DNA of 64,000 nt from Cognatiluteimonas weifangensis (lineage in GTDB: Bacteria; Pseudomonadota; Gammaproteobacteria; Xanthomonadales; Xanthomonadaceae): assembly GCF_003416885.1 (NCBI RefSeq), contig NZ_QVPD01000003.1, forward strand, positions 244,014 to 308,013, written 5' to 3'. Below, piece by piece: positions 1 through 7,662 of this stretch (the stretch's first letter is position 1; every line of letters begins with the position of its first letter). The position numbers were made by a program, and so were the translations under genes. Below the pieces are notes generated by a model that saw nothing but the letters and a program-made list of their open reading frames with translations, was not told where the DNA came from and made no database searches.

Positions 1-33
1 GAAGCCGTCCACTTTGGCACGGCAGAGGATTAA
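1..33 (+). CDS. C-terminal tail of an unidentified protein, possibly an integrase
   Basis: Frame 1 is open from the window edge to a TAA at 31-33 and reads EAVHFGTAED. The stop lies 3 bases before the start of the AlpA-type regulator, so the two could be co-transcribed. In related integrative elements the gene before alpA is often the site-specific integrase, but ten residues cannot identify it. The gene is cut by the window edge. Confidence 0.25.
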   Translation, partial: EAVHFGTAED

Positions 34-36
34 GCC

Positions 37-231
37 TTGCAGCACCGTCTACTTCCTGAAACAGGCTTCCTGCGACTGCCGCAGGTGTTGTCTCTTTACC
101 CAGTATCCAAGTCCACCTGGTGGGCCGGCGTAAAAGCTGGGCGTTATCCCGCTCCTGTGAAACTTGGCGAACGCTGCACAGCATGGCGTGCCGAAGATGT
201 TCGGGCCCTCATTGATGGGGCATCGGCATGA
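37..231 (+). CDS. AlpA-family DNA-binding regulator / excisionase-like protein
   Basis: This 64-residue protein is a small single-domain helix-turn-helix protein of the AlpA (prophage CP4-57 regulator) type. It carries the family pattern of a leucine-rich first helix (LPQVLSLYPVSKSTWW), then GRYPAPVKLGERCTAWR and a final helix DVRALI. AlpA proteins switch on the integrase or excision functions of integrated elements. The start is TTG at 37, preceded by GAGGA at 25-29. Its stop overlaps the next gene as ATGA, which indicates translational coupling. It marks this end of the window as part of an integrative element. Confidence 0.85.
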   Translation: MQHRLLPETGFLRLPQVLSLYPVSKSTWWAGVKAGRYPAPVKLGERCTAWRAEDVRALIDGASA

Positions 232-812
232 CGACGCACCCGGATTTCCGAAGCGCTGGCGACTCACCCAAAGGTTCACAGCGGGCATCTACCCTGCACG
301 GCGCAACGTATGCAAGCGGTACGAACGCGGAACTGTTGTTGCGTCGTCTCGACGGTGTGAGCCGCAGTGGCAATGGATGGCGCGCGCGGTGTCCGGCTTG
401 TGGTGGACGCTCGCAAAAACTGAGCGTGACCGAGGTCGACGGTCGCGTACTGGTCCATTGTTTCGCCTGTGGCGACGCAAATGCGGTCTTCGCTGCGCTG
501 GGGCTCACTTGGGCAGACCTGCACCCGCCGCGTGCGTGGCCGGAATCCTTGGAGCAACGGCGAGCACGCCGGCGCGCCATGCAGGAAGTAGGCTGGGGTG
601 CTGCGCTTACCGATGGTCACGGCCAGTCCGAAATTGGCACAACGCCCTGGGCCGCTTTGCGATTCAGTTCGAGAATCGAATCAGATAAGTGCGAACGAAT
701 TATTCTGGGCAGATGCTCAGTTCGCCGGCCGCCTATCGCCAAAAATGCCCAGCACGCGAACGAGGGCAGGCAGTCAATTGCCCAATCCCCAGGAAGCGGT
801 CCGGTCGAATGA
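228..812 (+). pseudogene. Truncated primase-type zinc-finger protein of an integrative element
   Basis: The frame is open for 194 residues. Residues 50-95 form a DnaG/CHC2-like zinc finger with C55, C58, C78 and C81 (CPACGG ... VHCFACGD), followed by the element-typical segment ALGLTWADLHPPRAWPES and an arginine-rich helix to about residue 127. After GWGAALT, near position 610, the sequence stops resembling this family and becomes composition-neutral, so the natural 3' end appears to have been replaced or deleted. It is coupled to the AlpA gene by ATGA. It probably helped replicate or maintain the element before the truncation. The pseudogene call is inference, because the reading frame itself is not broken. 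Confidence 0.6.
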
Positions 813-816
813 AGCG

Positions 817-1512
817 CTAAGTGGCGTCAGGAGATTGGCTAACAGTGCGGTCAATCAGAGCGTTCGTCTCGCTATGCAACAACTCCATGATGTCGCGGAC
901 CGAGTCGATCGCGCGATCAACGTAGGTCTCATCAATCACAACCTCTGATCCACTCAAGTAGACCCCATGAATTTTGCCGAGCGCTGAGACTTGTTCTTGT
1001 GTTAGCAGGAGCACGTCTCCGCTGTGATGCACCAGGGCGTTGCGTACAGCCAAAAGGTCCTTGATTGGGCGCCACAGGTCAGCTGGAATCTCGAAACCTG
1101 CGTATCTTTCCAGGAAGATTCTACGAGCGCTCCAAGGATCGCCTTTGAGATCGGAAGGCTTAAAAATTGCTTGCTCCCCCAAGACGTGGCTAAGCCTATC
1201 GCACTCACGTTTCATGGCTCCCTCAAGGAGAGAAGCAAGAAAAATGACATGCGACGAGCGCATTCGCTTGCGGTAATAGTCCGTCGCGAGAATGCCAGAG
1301 TCGTTGATATCTTCAGAACCTAGTGCCACCTGTTGCTGCACGTAGCGTTGCTCTTCCCCGTCCATCAACGCCCAAGTGCCTTCAGTCTCGGTCTTGAACC
1401 ATCGAAACAGATCGAGCTCGTAAGTCTCAAGCGAATGACTGTTCTTTAGCCCAGCAAGAAAGTGCTGACGCATTGCAAGCTTGAGATAGTCGGGTACCGG
1501 TCCGAGGGGCAT
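817..1512 (-). CDS. HEPN-domain protein, candidate ribonuclease effector
   Basis: A mostly helical protein of 231 residues. Residues 157-163 read RNALVHH, the R-N-x3-H pattern of HEPN nucleases, and they sit after a helix (ADLWRPIKDLLAV) as in that fold. Two acidic helices follow at the C-terminus. HEPN proteins in defence loci usually cut RNA when activated. No other domain is recognisable. I chose the ATG at 1512; an in-frame TTG at 1521 would add three residues, and neither has a clear ribosome site. It is the last gene of the minus-strand island block and converges on the primase remnant. Some HEPN proteins with this motif are structural only, so the effector role is inference. Confidence 0.6.
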   Translation of the reverse strand: MPLGPVPDYLKLAMRQHFLAGLKNSHSLETYELDLFRWFKTETEGTWALMDGEEQRYVQQQVALGSEDINDSGILATDYYRKRMRSSHVIFLASLLEGAMKRECDRLSHVLGEQAIFKPSDLKGDPWSARRIFLERYAGFEIPADLWRPIKDLLAVRNALVHHSGDVLLLTQEQVSALGKIHGVYLSGSEVVIDETYVDRAIDSVRDIMELLHSETNALIDRTVSQSPDAT

Positions 1513-1581
1513 GGTCGTCAAATGTGGGGTCGTGAGCGAGTTTTCGCGGACGGAACAGTTCGGTGCGGCAGGGGCGCTAAG

Positions 1582-2082
1582 TTACTGCTCCACCGCTCCG
1601 AGCGAAAATGGAGCCCATGTGTCAGCAGGCAGATCGCGCTCCTTTCCTATTGGTGATATCGATTTATGCGGAAGGAATTGAGCGCCACGCGACGAGAACA
1701 CATGGAATTGGACCAGCAAGCTCCCTGCCCGGTCAGCGACATTTTCGAAGAATAGATTTGGGATGCCAATCCTGAGCAGTTGTACTTGTCCCGGCTTTAG
1801 CACTACCGGCACGTCAGGCGTCGAAATCTCGGGAATTAAGGCTGGGCCTGGCCCATCGATGTCGAGGGTCATCTCGCGTATGAGCAGCTCCAGCGTTCCA
1901 GTGTTGGACAATGCGAAATCAAACATGCAGTCATCCAAGGAGCCTGGTTCTGGAGTTGAAACAGCAGCAATGCATCCAATGAGAGAGGACTTCTTTCGCA
2001 AGAACGTCAAATAAAGAGTGGCAATCGAAACCAGCAGAGCTAGCGAAGCCAAAATTGTCGCCGCGATGTCGCCATTGTCCAT
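1582..2082 (-). CDS. Small one-pass membrane protein of the defence-like block
   Basis: Unrecognised protein of about 166 residues. A single hydrophobic segment lies near residues 6-27 (IAATILASLALLVSIATLYL), followed by basic LRKK. This predicts an inner-membrane anchor with the remainder in the cytoplasm. The soluble part is rich in beta-strand pattern (SNTGTLELLIREMTLDIDG, PVVLKPGQVQLLRIGIP), like a beta-sandwich. The ATG at 2082 is preceded by AGGA. A longer start, TTG at 2151, would overlap the protease stop as TTGA and is also possible. It lies between the protease and the HEPN gene, so a role in sensing or membrane tethering is plausible but unproven. Confidence 0.65.
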   Translation of the reverse strand: MDNGDIAATILASLALLVSIATLYLTFLRKKSSLIGCIAAVSTPEPGSLDDCMFDFALSNTGTLELLIREMTLDIDGPGPALIPEISTPDVPVVLKPGQVQLLRIGIPNLFFENVADRAGSLLVQFHVFSSRGAQFLPHKSISPIGKERDLPADTWAPFSLGAVEQ

Positions 2083-2147
2083 GCGTATCGAAGTCCTGAA
2101 TTGAGCCGAGCCATGAACATTTCTCGGCTTGAATGAGTCGTGATCCC

Positions 2148-2867
2148 TCAACCAAAATCAATCATTATGTCGATGGCAACTTTGTAAGCAGCCAAAGATA
2201 TCCCCAAAATCTCATCTTCCTCTTCGCTCCCCTCGCAAACTAGCGCGACTGGGACACCGTCGCTGTTGATGATGGGAGCACCGCTACATCCTTTGAAATA
2301 CTTATGGCCTGGATGCTTAAACGGTAGTTTGAAGACGATGTAGTCGCCGCTGAACCGAAGGAACGATAGCCCTTCATAAATTCGGATCTCGCCGGAGAGG
2401 TACGTTTGGCCAAAGTGCTCTTCTTGGGCTGGAAGGACCATGCCACAGAAGCCGAATCTATCTTTAGGGTCGGGCATCTCGGTGAGGCTCACCGCGTGGA
2501 CCGTAATCGGAGCTTCGGCCCTTACCTTGGTTGGAGCTTCGATCTCTTGTCTGTACGCAACGGTGCCTTGCGGCAACTCAACGTACGAGAAATCGACATC
2601 CTTCAGCTTCGGTGACGAAAGCGTCGCCTTGGCGAGAAAGTTCATGGCGCCTAGCTGGCGTAGCTGGGTGCCCTTTTGGGGCACATAACGGAGCTGTAGC
2701 GCCCAGTTCCCCTGATCTCCAGTTGCATGGGAAACGGTGAGCAAAATGCGCTTGTCGCGATAGTCCACAAGGCAGGCTGAAGCAATTCCATTGGGTAAGG
2801 AGTCTTCGCCCAAGCGAACAAGTGGTGCGCTCGATAGGAACAGGCTCATTTGACCAGGGGTGCTCAT
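2148..2867 (-). CDS. Trypsin-like serine protease, no signal peptide
   Basis: A 239-residue chymotrypsin-fold protease. The triad is readable as H47 (LLTVSHA), D92 (KDVDFSYVEL) and S195 in GCSGAPI, with the strand pattern GVPVALVCEG after the serine. There is no signal peptide or membrane segment, so it should act in the cytoplasm, unlike housekeeping DegP proteases; no PDZ domain follows. The ATG at 2867 has GGAG 12 bases upstream; an in-frame TTG at 2885 is the alternative. Protease domains of this kind occur as effectors or activators in bacterial defence loci. Here it lies two genes from a HEPN protein, which suggests a protease-linked toxic effector. Confidence 0.75.
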   Translation of the reverse strand: MSTPGQMSLFLSSAPLVRLGEDSLPNGIASACLVDYRDKRILLTVSHATGDQGNWALQLRYVPQKGTQLRQLGAMNFLAKATLSSPKLKDVDFSYVELPQGTVAYRQEIEAPTKVRAEAPITVHAVSLTEMPDPKDRFGFCGMVLPAQEEHFGQTYLSGEIRIYEGLSFLRFSGDYIVFKLPFKHPGHKYFKGCSGAPIINSDGVPVALVCEGSEEEDEILGISLAAYKVAIDIMIDFG

Positions 2868-2953
2868 TGGAAACGAATTCTCCAAACATGATCTGGATGA
2901 GGGCTCCGCGGCGGCTTCTCCATCAATGCGCCTATCGCGCTACTGCCGTTCTC

Positions 2954-3196
2954 TCACGCAAGCTCCCATGGAAGGTCGCGCCTTCCATGCACTGCCTTAA
3001 GTTTGCCAGTCTTGCGAAGTACGGTCGCGGCCCAACGGGCGTCGTATTGCCACGTGTATAGCAACGTTCCCGAGCCCCTAAGGTCTGACTCGTAGTTGTG
3101 CCAGATGTACTTCGCGACGTCGCTAGGCCAAGCCTTACCTCCTAGCGATCGAAGGGCAACCAGCACCCACTCCTTCATATCCTCCCGAGTCGCCAT
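2954..3196 (-). CDS. Small winged-helix protein, Mrr N-terminal-like
   Basis: An 80-residue protein composed of one predicted winged helix. Helices MKEWVLVALRSLGGKAWPSDVAKYIWHNY lead into TWQYDARWAATVLRKTGKLKAVHGRRDLPWEL, which resembles the DNA-reading wing found at the N-terminus of Mrr-type nucleases and in standalone regulators. It has no catalytic domain. The ATG at 3196 is the natural start. It sits 45 bases downstream of the DUF3883 gene and upstream of the protease. It could be a regulator of the block, or a detached DNA-recognition module for the nuclease-like protein. Confidence 0.6.
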   Translation of the reverse strand: MATREDMKEWVLVALRSLGGKAWPSDVAKYIWHNYESDLRGSGTLLYTWQYDARWAATVLRKTGKLKAVHGRRDLPWELA

Positions 3197-3241
3197 CAGC
3201 CGTCCTCATAGATCGTTTTAATCGCCAAGATGCAATGTGGA

Positions 3242-4096
3242 TCAAGTCAATTCTGCGAAGTGGTCGGCGAACGCGCTGAACGGAACGCAGGCGTTTTCCC
3301 ATCGGCCACTGCCGAGGTCTCTTGGCACGTGCGCAGCCACGCTCTCCAGGTCCAAAACGGCCAATCGAGGAGCCGCAACACTTAGGTCCCACAGGTGCAT
3401 ACGAAAGTGCAAGAACGACGCAGCTGATTCCCACTCGTTTCGCGTCAGGTAAAACGATCCCCGGAGCCCAAGTCGACTAGCCTTGACCTCGATGCACATG
3501 GGCGCGCGATTCTCTGCGGTGAGACTGGACAGCACGTCGTATCCGTCTTCATTGCTATCTAAGGCAACCCATCGCGGGGTGCGCCCGGTTCGCGTCTCCT
3601 CAAATCCAAGAGTCAAGCGTTCTCCGGCGCGACCGATTTCGTTCAGTCGAACGTCGTGAAGGCCGCGCGCACGTGCAGCGAGAGAGTCCCAGAAGGCTAC
3701 TACTTCAGGGGTAGACGCATCTGCTAGACCGGCTTCCTGACAAATCTGAGCGATTTCAGGGGGCGCGTACTGTAGTACTCGACGCCGGCCAAACCTGGCG
3801 TTCTGAACCCAAGGGGGGTCGGTGGCCGCAACGAGATCCACCAATGCTTCGCGAAGGCGCTCTTCGGTGCGTGGCATGGTGCTGACCGCCAGCCCGCGCA
3901 AAGTGGGAGCGAGCAACCCTACGTCGTTGACCTCGGTCCACCCTAACAACACTGAGCAATCCGTCACCCTCTTTGCACTGACCACGCCGAGCTTGCCGAG
4001 CGTCCGAGCGGCGGTCACCGGCATAGGCGTCTCGCCAAGCAAGCGGAGAAGCTCGAAGCAGCCGTAGGCCACACCAGGCGAGAGCGACTCACTCAC
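3242..4096 (-). CDS. DUF3883 protein, PD-(D/E)XK nuclease-like
   Basis: A 284-residue protein. The first 80 residues look like a helical, winged-helix-like domain. The C-terminal 130 residues match the DUF3883 pattern: GRAGER with E159, NEDGYDVLS with D187, CIEVKAS with E203 and K205, then FYLTRNEWESA. The E...D...ExK arrangement fits a PD-(D/E)XK nuclease core. DUF3883 domains are frequent in restriction and other phage-defence proteins, often fused to helicases; here the domain is a separate protein encoded directly after a helicase. The GTG start at 4096 overlaps the helicase stop by 8 bases. DNA cleavage is inferred. Confidence 0.7.
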   Translation of the reverse strand: MSESLSPGVAYGCFELLRLLGETPMPVTAARTLGKLGVVSAKRVTDCSVLLGWTEVNDVGLLAPTLRGLAVSTMPRTEERLREALVDLVAATDPPWVQNARFGRRRVLQYAPPEIAQICQEAGLADASTPEVVAFWDSLAARARGLHDVRLNEIGRAGERLTLGFEETRTGRTPRWVALDSNEDGYDVLSSLTAENRAPMCIEVKASRLGLRGSFYLTRNEWESAASFLHFRMHLWDLSVAAPRLAVLDLESVAAHVPRDLGSGRWENACVPFSAFADHFAELT

Positions 4097-5915
4097 TGGG
4101 TGCCCCGCTCAAATCGCGAAGAAGCGCCTGTACGTCGTCGGCGTCCATGCCGCCCCCAGACCAATCGTCATCTTCATCGACAGCTTCGGGATCCATAGGG
4201 ATGGGATCAATCTGCAGGCTGGTGTCATTGAGGACGGCCGCCATCGCGTCGATCTTGGCTTTGAGGCGCCTCTGTACGGTTTCGTCCACGCTTCCGCTGC
4301 ATCCCACAATCTCAATTGTTGTGGCCTGATCCGGCGGAAGGCCCAACCTATGAATTCGATCCATTGATTGCAGGAAGTGGGCCGCGTTGAATGTCCGATC
4401 CAAGTAAAGCGCGTGGTGGCAGACGGTATGGAGGCTCACGCCTTCGCTAGCCGCTGCAGGGTTGGCCACCATTACTCGGACATTCTCATCGTCATGAAAC
4501 AGCTTGATCTTGCCTTCGCGCGTGCCATCGTCGTCTTCATCGCCGGCATCGACGCCGCCATGGATGTACACAGCGCCCAGGTCTTGAAGTGAATCGGCGA
4601 TGTATTCCACGTTGTGCCGGAACGACGACCAAATCAGCACCTTCTCCCCCTTGCGCGCAAGCTCGCGCGCCCGGTGGAGGACATAGTTCATCTTGGGACC
4701 CTTGCCTTCCGCCAACACAGCGGACAGCAGTCCAGGCTTGGCGAAATCGATCTCGCGGGACAACAAAGCCGGATGGGACACGAACATCAACAAACGTGTG
4801 ACCGAACGACCGAGAGATCGAAATGCCTGGCGCCCGCGATCGCTCAAGTACGCTGTGGCTTGCCGCGCCACTTCGCTCTTCATGTACCGATAGAGCTCCA
4901 ACTGCAGGGGACTCATCGGCACGGTTTTGCGTAAATGCGTGACAGGGGGCAGGCCTAATTCGCGCTTGTTTGTACGAACATAGATCGGCCGCATCCGTTC
5001 CACGACGTTATCGGAATTCGCCGGAATCTCGGGGTACAAAAATGAGAACTGGGGCAGAAGGTCATCGCGAGATTGCGGCATGGGCGTGCCCGACATAACC
5101 AGCTTGCCCACCGGAAACTGAGACACACTCAGGACGGCCTGAGCTGTCTTCCGAGACGGCCCGGCTTTAATCCTGTGACTCTCATCCAGGAAAACATGAA
5201 CACGGTGGCGCGCAAGGTGCGGGGTAATGAGATCGCGCGATATGGCGACCTGCTGATACGACATCAGCATGAACGGCGGATCATCGTTCAATGCTTTCGC
5301 AATGTTGCTGCCCCGCAGGCGGACAAATGCATCGCTGGTATTCGGGAAGCACTCCTGCAACTGCTCGTCCCAGGCGGCAAACGCGTTCTTGGGCGCAATG
5401 ACTAGCAAGCGGTCGCCGGGCTGCCGCCTGTAGGCGAAAGTGGCCAAAGCTTCGGTGGTTTTGCCCGCCCCAGGCACTGAGAACGTTGCGCCGGCCGGCA
5501 GCGCTGCCAGTACTCGCACATTTCGGACTTGGTGTGATTTGAGGGTGCGCCCAAATCCAGCGGCCTGGAGCCGAGCCAGTAGGCCCTGCTCGTCCACCTG
5601 CTGGCCAGCAATGGCGTCCTTGTAGAAATTTGTGTTTCGGGCGGACTGGCGAAGCAGTTCGGCCGCCGGTGCATCGATCAGAAAGTCTTGATCAGCCCGC
5701 ATTTGAAAGGACTGCATTAGTTGGCCAACTTGGGCCCGCAACCCAACGAAACTCCACCAGGGCAAGCTGACCGCGTTCCCCCCCTCTCCCTGCGAATCCG
5801 CGGAGGCGGTCGCGAACAGCGCTCGAGCCAACGGCAGCCAAGGCCGATCTACATCGGCGTCATCCCATGAGATGACTGCACGTTGATCAGCCGCGCGATA
5901 TCCGATCCTAAGCAT
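4089..5915 (-). CDS. SNF2-type superfamily 2 helicase/translocase
   Basis: A 608-residue ATPase with the full helicase set: Walker A PGAGKTT at 148-154, motif Ia VIAPKNAFAAWDE, Walker B DESH at 244-247, motif III SGTP at 275-278, and motif VI QSMDRIHRLG at 516-525. The SNF2-like motif VI suggests double-stranded DNA translocation rather than strand separation. The first 120 residues and the acidic C-terminal tail (EDDDWSGGGMDADD) are unassigned. It overlaps its neighbours by 8 bases on each side, which argues for tight co-translation with the ParB-like and DUF3883 proteins. It probably supplies ATP-driven movement for a multi-subunit restriction or defence complex. Confidence 0.85.
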   Translation of the reverse strand: MLRIGYRAADQRAVISWDDADVDRPWLPLARALFATASADSQGEGGNAVSLPWWSFVGLRAQVGQLMQSFQMRADQDFLIDAPAAELLRQSARNTNFYKDAIAGQQVDEQGLLARLQAAGFGRTLKSHQVRNVRVLAALPAGATFSVPGAGKTTEALATFAYRRQPGDRLLVIAPKNAFAAWDEQLQECFPNTSDAFVRLRGSNIAKALNDDPPFMLMSYQQVAISRDLITPHLARHRVHVFLDESHRIKAGPSRKTAQAVLSVSQFPVGKLVMSGTPMPQSRDDLLPQFSFLYPEIPANSDNVVERMRPIYVRTNKRELGLPPVTHLRKTVPMSPLQLELYRYMKSEVARQATAYLSDRGRQAFRSLGRSVTRLLMFVSHPALLSREIDFAKPGLLSAVLAEGKGPKMNYVLHRARELARKGEKVLIWSSFRHNVEYIADSLQDLGAVYIHGGVDAGDEDDDGTREGKIKLFHDDENVRVMVANPAAASEGVSLHTVCHHALYLDRTFNAAHFLQSMDRIHRLGLPPDQATTIEIVGCSGSVDETVQRRLKAKIDAMAAVLNDTSLQIDPIPMDPEAVDEDDDWSGGGMDADDVQALLRDLSGAPSE

Positions 5916-7194
5916 TCCGGACCGCCAACCAATTGCGGATAATTTGGAGCGCCGCCTCGATGCTCTTAATCTGCTCTTCGGCGCCAGCGGTCGTAGAGTC
6001 GTCCCTCATTCCATCGGACACCGCTGCTTGGAGCTTGGTGTTTGCATCGGTCAGCTGTTTGAGAAGGTACCCCGCGTTATTGCGCTCCTTCTGAAGCTCG
6101 TTCTCGGTTTCGATAACGTCGACAACGAGCTCGCGGACCTTGTCTGAGTTTTCGGGCTTCACAATCTCAGCGGCCAGTGCAAAGGACACGTCTGGCACGG
6201 ACCCCGGCACGTCTCCACCGAACAACTCTTGCGTCAGCGGATCGGGTGTTGTTGGCGAAACGGGGAACGCAGCGGCCAGTTTGGTCTTAACCTTGGCCAA
6301 GTGCTCCTGAATCTTTGGGATGGCGCTATACAACCGCTCGCCGGCCTTGCCGGGCTGGTCAATCAACGTAAACGCCGTATTCTTCAACAGCGTCTGCTCG
6401 CCCACCGACGTGCTCTTGCGCGCGGCCTTGTAGAGCTGCTTGAACGCTTCTTCGGCGGCTTGAACGTCGGACCATTGGTGTTGACGACCGCGACTTTTGA
6501 GATAGGCATCGGCCATTTCCAACATCGACCGCGCCTGCTCGACTTCGGCCTTTGTCATGCCATACAAATCGGCCAACTCGGGATCAGTAAAGCCATGCAG
6601 CTTTTGTCGGTGCTGCATCATGATGGCCCGCGCTTCCCAGCTATATCCGGCGCGAATGTCCTTCTTGATCTGGAGATTGGCCTCAATCTTGTCAATTTCC
6701 TTGTCATCGCAGTGGGGCAGCACCACGACATCAATGTGCGAGAAGTGCGGATAGTCGCCGGGTTCGTTGTAGTACAAGCTCCGCCAGCAAGACAGGCGCC
6801 GGTTTCCGTTCACCACGAAGCCGTTCTCATCCAGGATGATCGGCTCCACCTGCTTATTGGTCTTGTCCTTAAAGAACGCGAGTAGACCGGCTTCTTTTAC
6901 GAGCTTCAGCAGCAGCTCGTGCTGCGTCTCCTGAACTACGTCCAGTTCTGGATCCGATTCGAAGTAGGTGCTTTCCTGGCCCGAGTGATCTGCCAGCCAC
7001 TGCTCTTGAAGCGAAGCGGTGCGGCCATTGGCAAGCCGATACTTGGGCAGCTCGATCGGAACCTTAAATTTGACGAGTTCCATCTTCTCGCCCTTGACCT
7101 CCATCGCAAACGTGGCGGTCGGAACGGCAGGCTTCGACGAAGCGAGCTCCTTGAGTCGCATTTCAAACGGAAAGCCAAAGCGCGGGTTCGTCAT
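5908..7194 (-). CDS. ParB N-terminal-like domain protein of the defence operon
   Basis: A 428-residue protein. Residues 88-140 carry a ParB/Srx-type nucleotide-binding core with EPIILDENGFVVNGNRR; the NGNRR at 129-133 corresponds to the catalytic box of this superfamily. A helix-turn-helix-like region follows (FTDPELADLYGMTKAEVEQARSML, about residues 197-225). The last 70 residues are coiled-coil-like (VVDVIETENELQKERNN). ParB folds can hydrolyse CTP or ATP, or act as nucleases in defence proteins. The gene has no parA partner, so a chromosome-partitioning role is unlikely. The ATG at 7194 lies 12 bases after the preceding stop. Confidence 0.7.
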   Translation of the reverse strand: MTNPRFGFPFEMRLKELASSKPAVPTATFAMEVKGEKMELVKFKVPIELPKYRLANGRTASLQEQWLADHSGQESTYFESDPELDVVQETQHELLLKLVKEAGLLAFFKDKTNKQVEPIILDENGFVVNGNRRLSCWRSLYYNEPGDYPHFSHIDVVVLPHCDDKEIDKIEANLQIKKDIRAGYSWEARAIMMQHRQKLHGFTDPELADLYGMTKAEVEQARSMLEMADAYLKSRGRQHQWSDVQAAEEAFKQLYKAARKSTSVGEQTLLKNTAFTLIDQPGKAGERLYSAIPKIQEHLAKVKTKLAAAFPVSPTTPDPLTQELFGGDVPGSVPDVSFALAAEIVKPENSDKVRELVVDVIETENELQKERNNAGYLLKQLTDANTKLQAAVSDGMRDDSTTAGAEEQIKSIEAALQIIRNWLAVRNA

Positions 7195-7206
7195 ACGGCC
7201 TCAGGA

Positions 7207-7662
7207 TTAGTCAATCGCCAGCACAATTAGCGGCATGTGGATTACGGCACGGAAGATTTCCAACTCGCTTTGCAATCGGTTTGCGTGAGCAATGTTGTCT
7301 CCCAGGCACTTGGCTGCAGTGCGCGTAGGCACAACCATCACCCCCGCCTTGATTGCCTTGTTGAGGAACATCTGTTGCAGCTTTAGCAGGTCGGCATACA
7401 AGCGGGCCATGTTTCCTGTTTGAAGGCACAGACCGATACTGTTCTTGGAGCTGGTGATCGTGATCTTAGAGTCCCGAGCAAGTTTCACCTTGCCCGACCA
7501 GCCGTGCTTCACCAGCCCGGCCACAATGGTGCTCCCTATCTCGCGCGCCTTGCCGCGCGCGGGAGTGATGGAGCAGGAATGAATTGCGCGCTCAATCTCG
7601 TGGCGCGACGCTGTTGGCACCGCGGCCAATCCGCCGCAGTGGTCATAGACAGTGAAGTTCAC
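7207..7662 (-). CDS. Possible BglII/BamHI-like restriction endonuclease
   Basis: A 151-residue protein coupled to the methyltransferase by a GTGA overlap, the usual place for a cognate endonuclease. The central part (SIGLCLQTGNMARLYADLLK, then AGVMVVPTRTAAKCLG and a final ELEIFRAVIHMPLIVLAI) resembles the order of strands and helices in the BglII/BamHI family. The acid expected two residues before Q81 is C79, and the protein is shorter than known members of about 210-225 residues. It may therefore be a divergent, inactive or accessory relative. The family match is from pattern memory and is moderate at best. Confidence 0.45.
   Translation of the reverse strand: MNFTVYDHCGGLAAVPTASRHEIERAIHSCSITPARGKAREIGSTIVAGLVKHGWSGKVKLARDSKITITSSKNSIGLCLQTGNMARLYADLLKLQQMFLNKAIKAGVMVVPTRTAAKCLGDNIAHANRLQSELEIFRAVIHMPLIVLAID

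Noticed and set aside
5908..7194. Plasmid- or chromosome-partition ParB
   Set aside because: There is no parA gene, the helix-turn-helix region is not typical, and the neighbours are a methyltransferase and a helicase.
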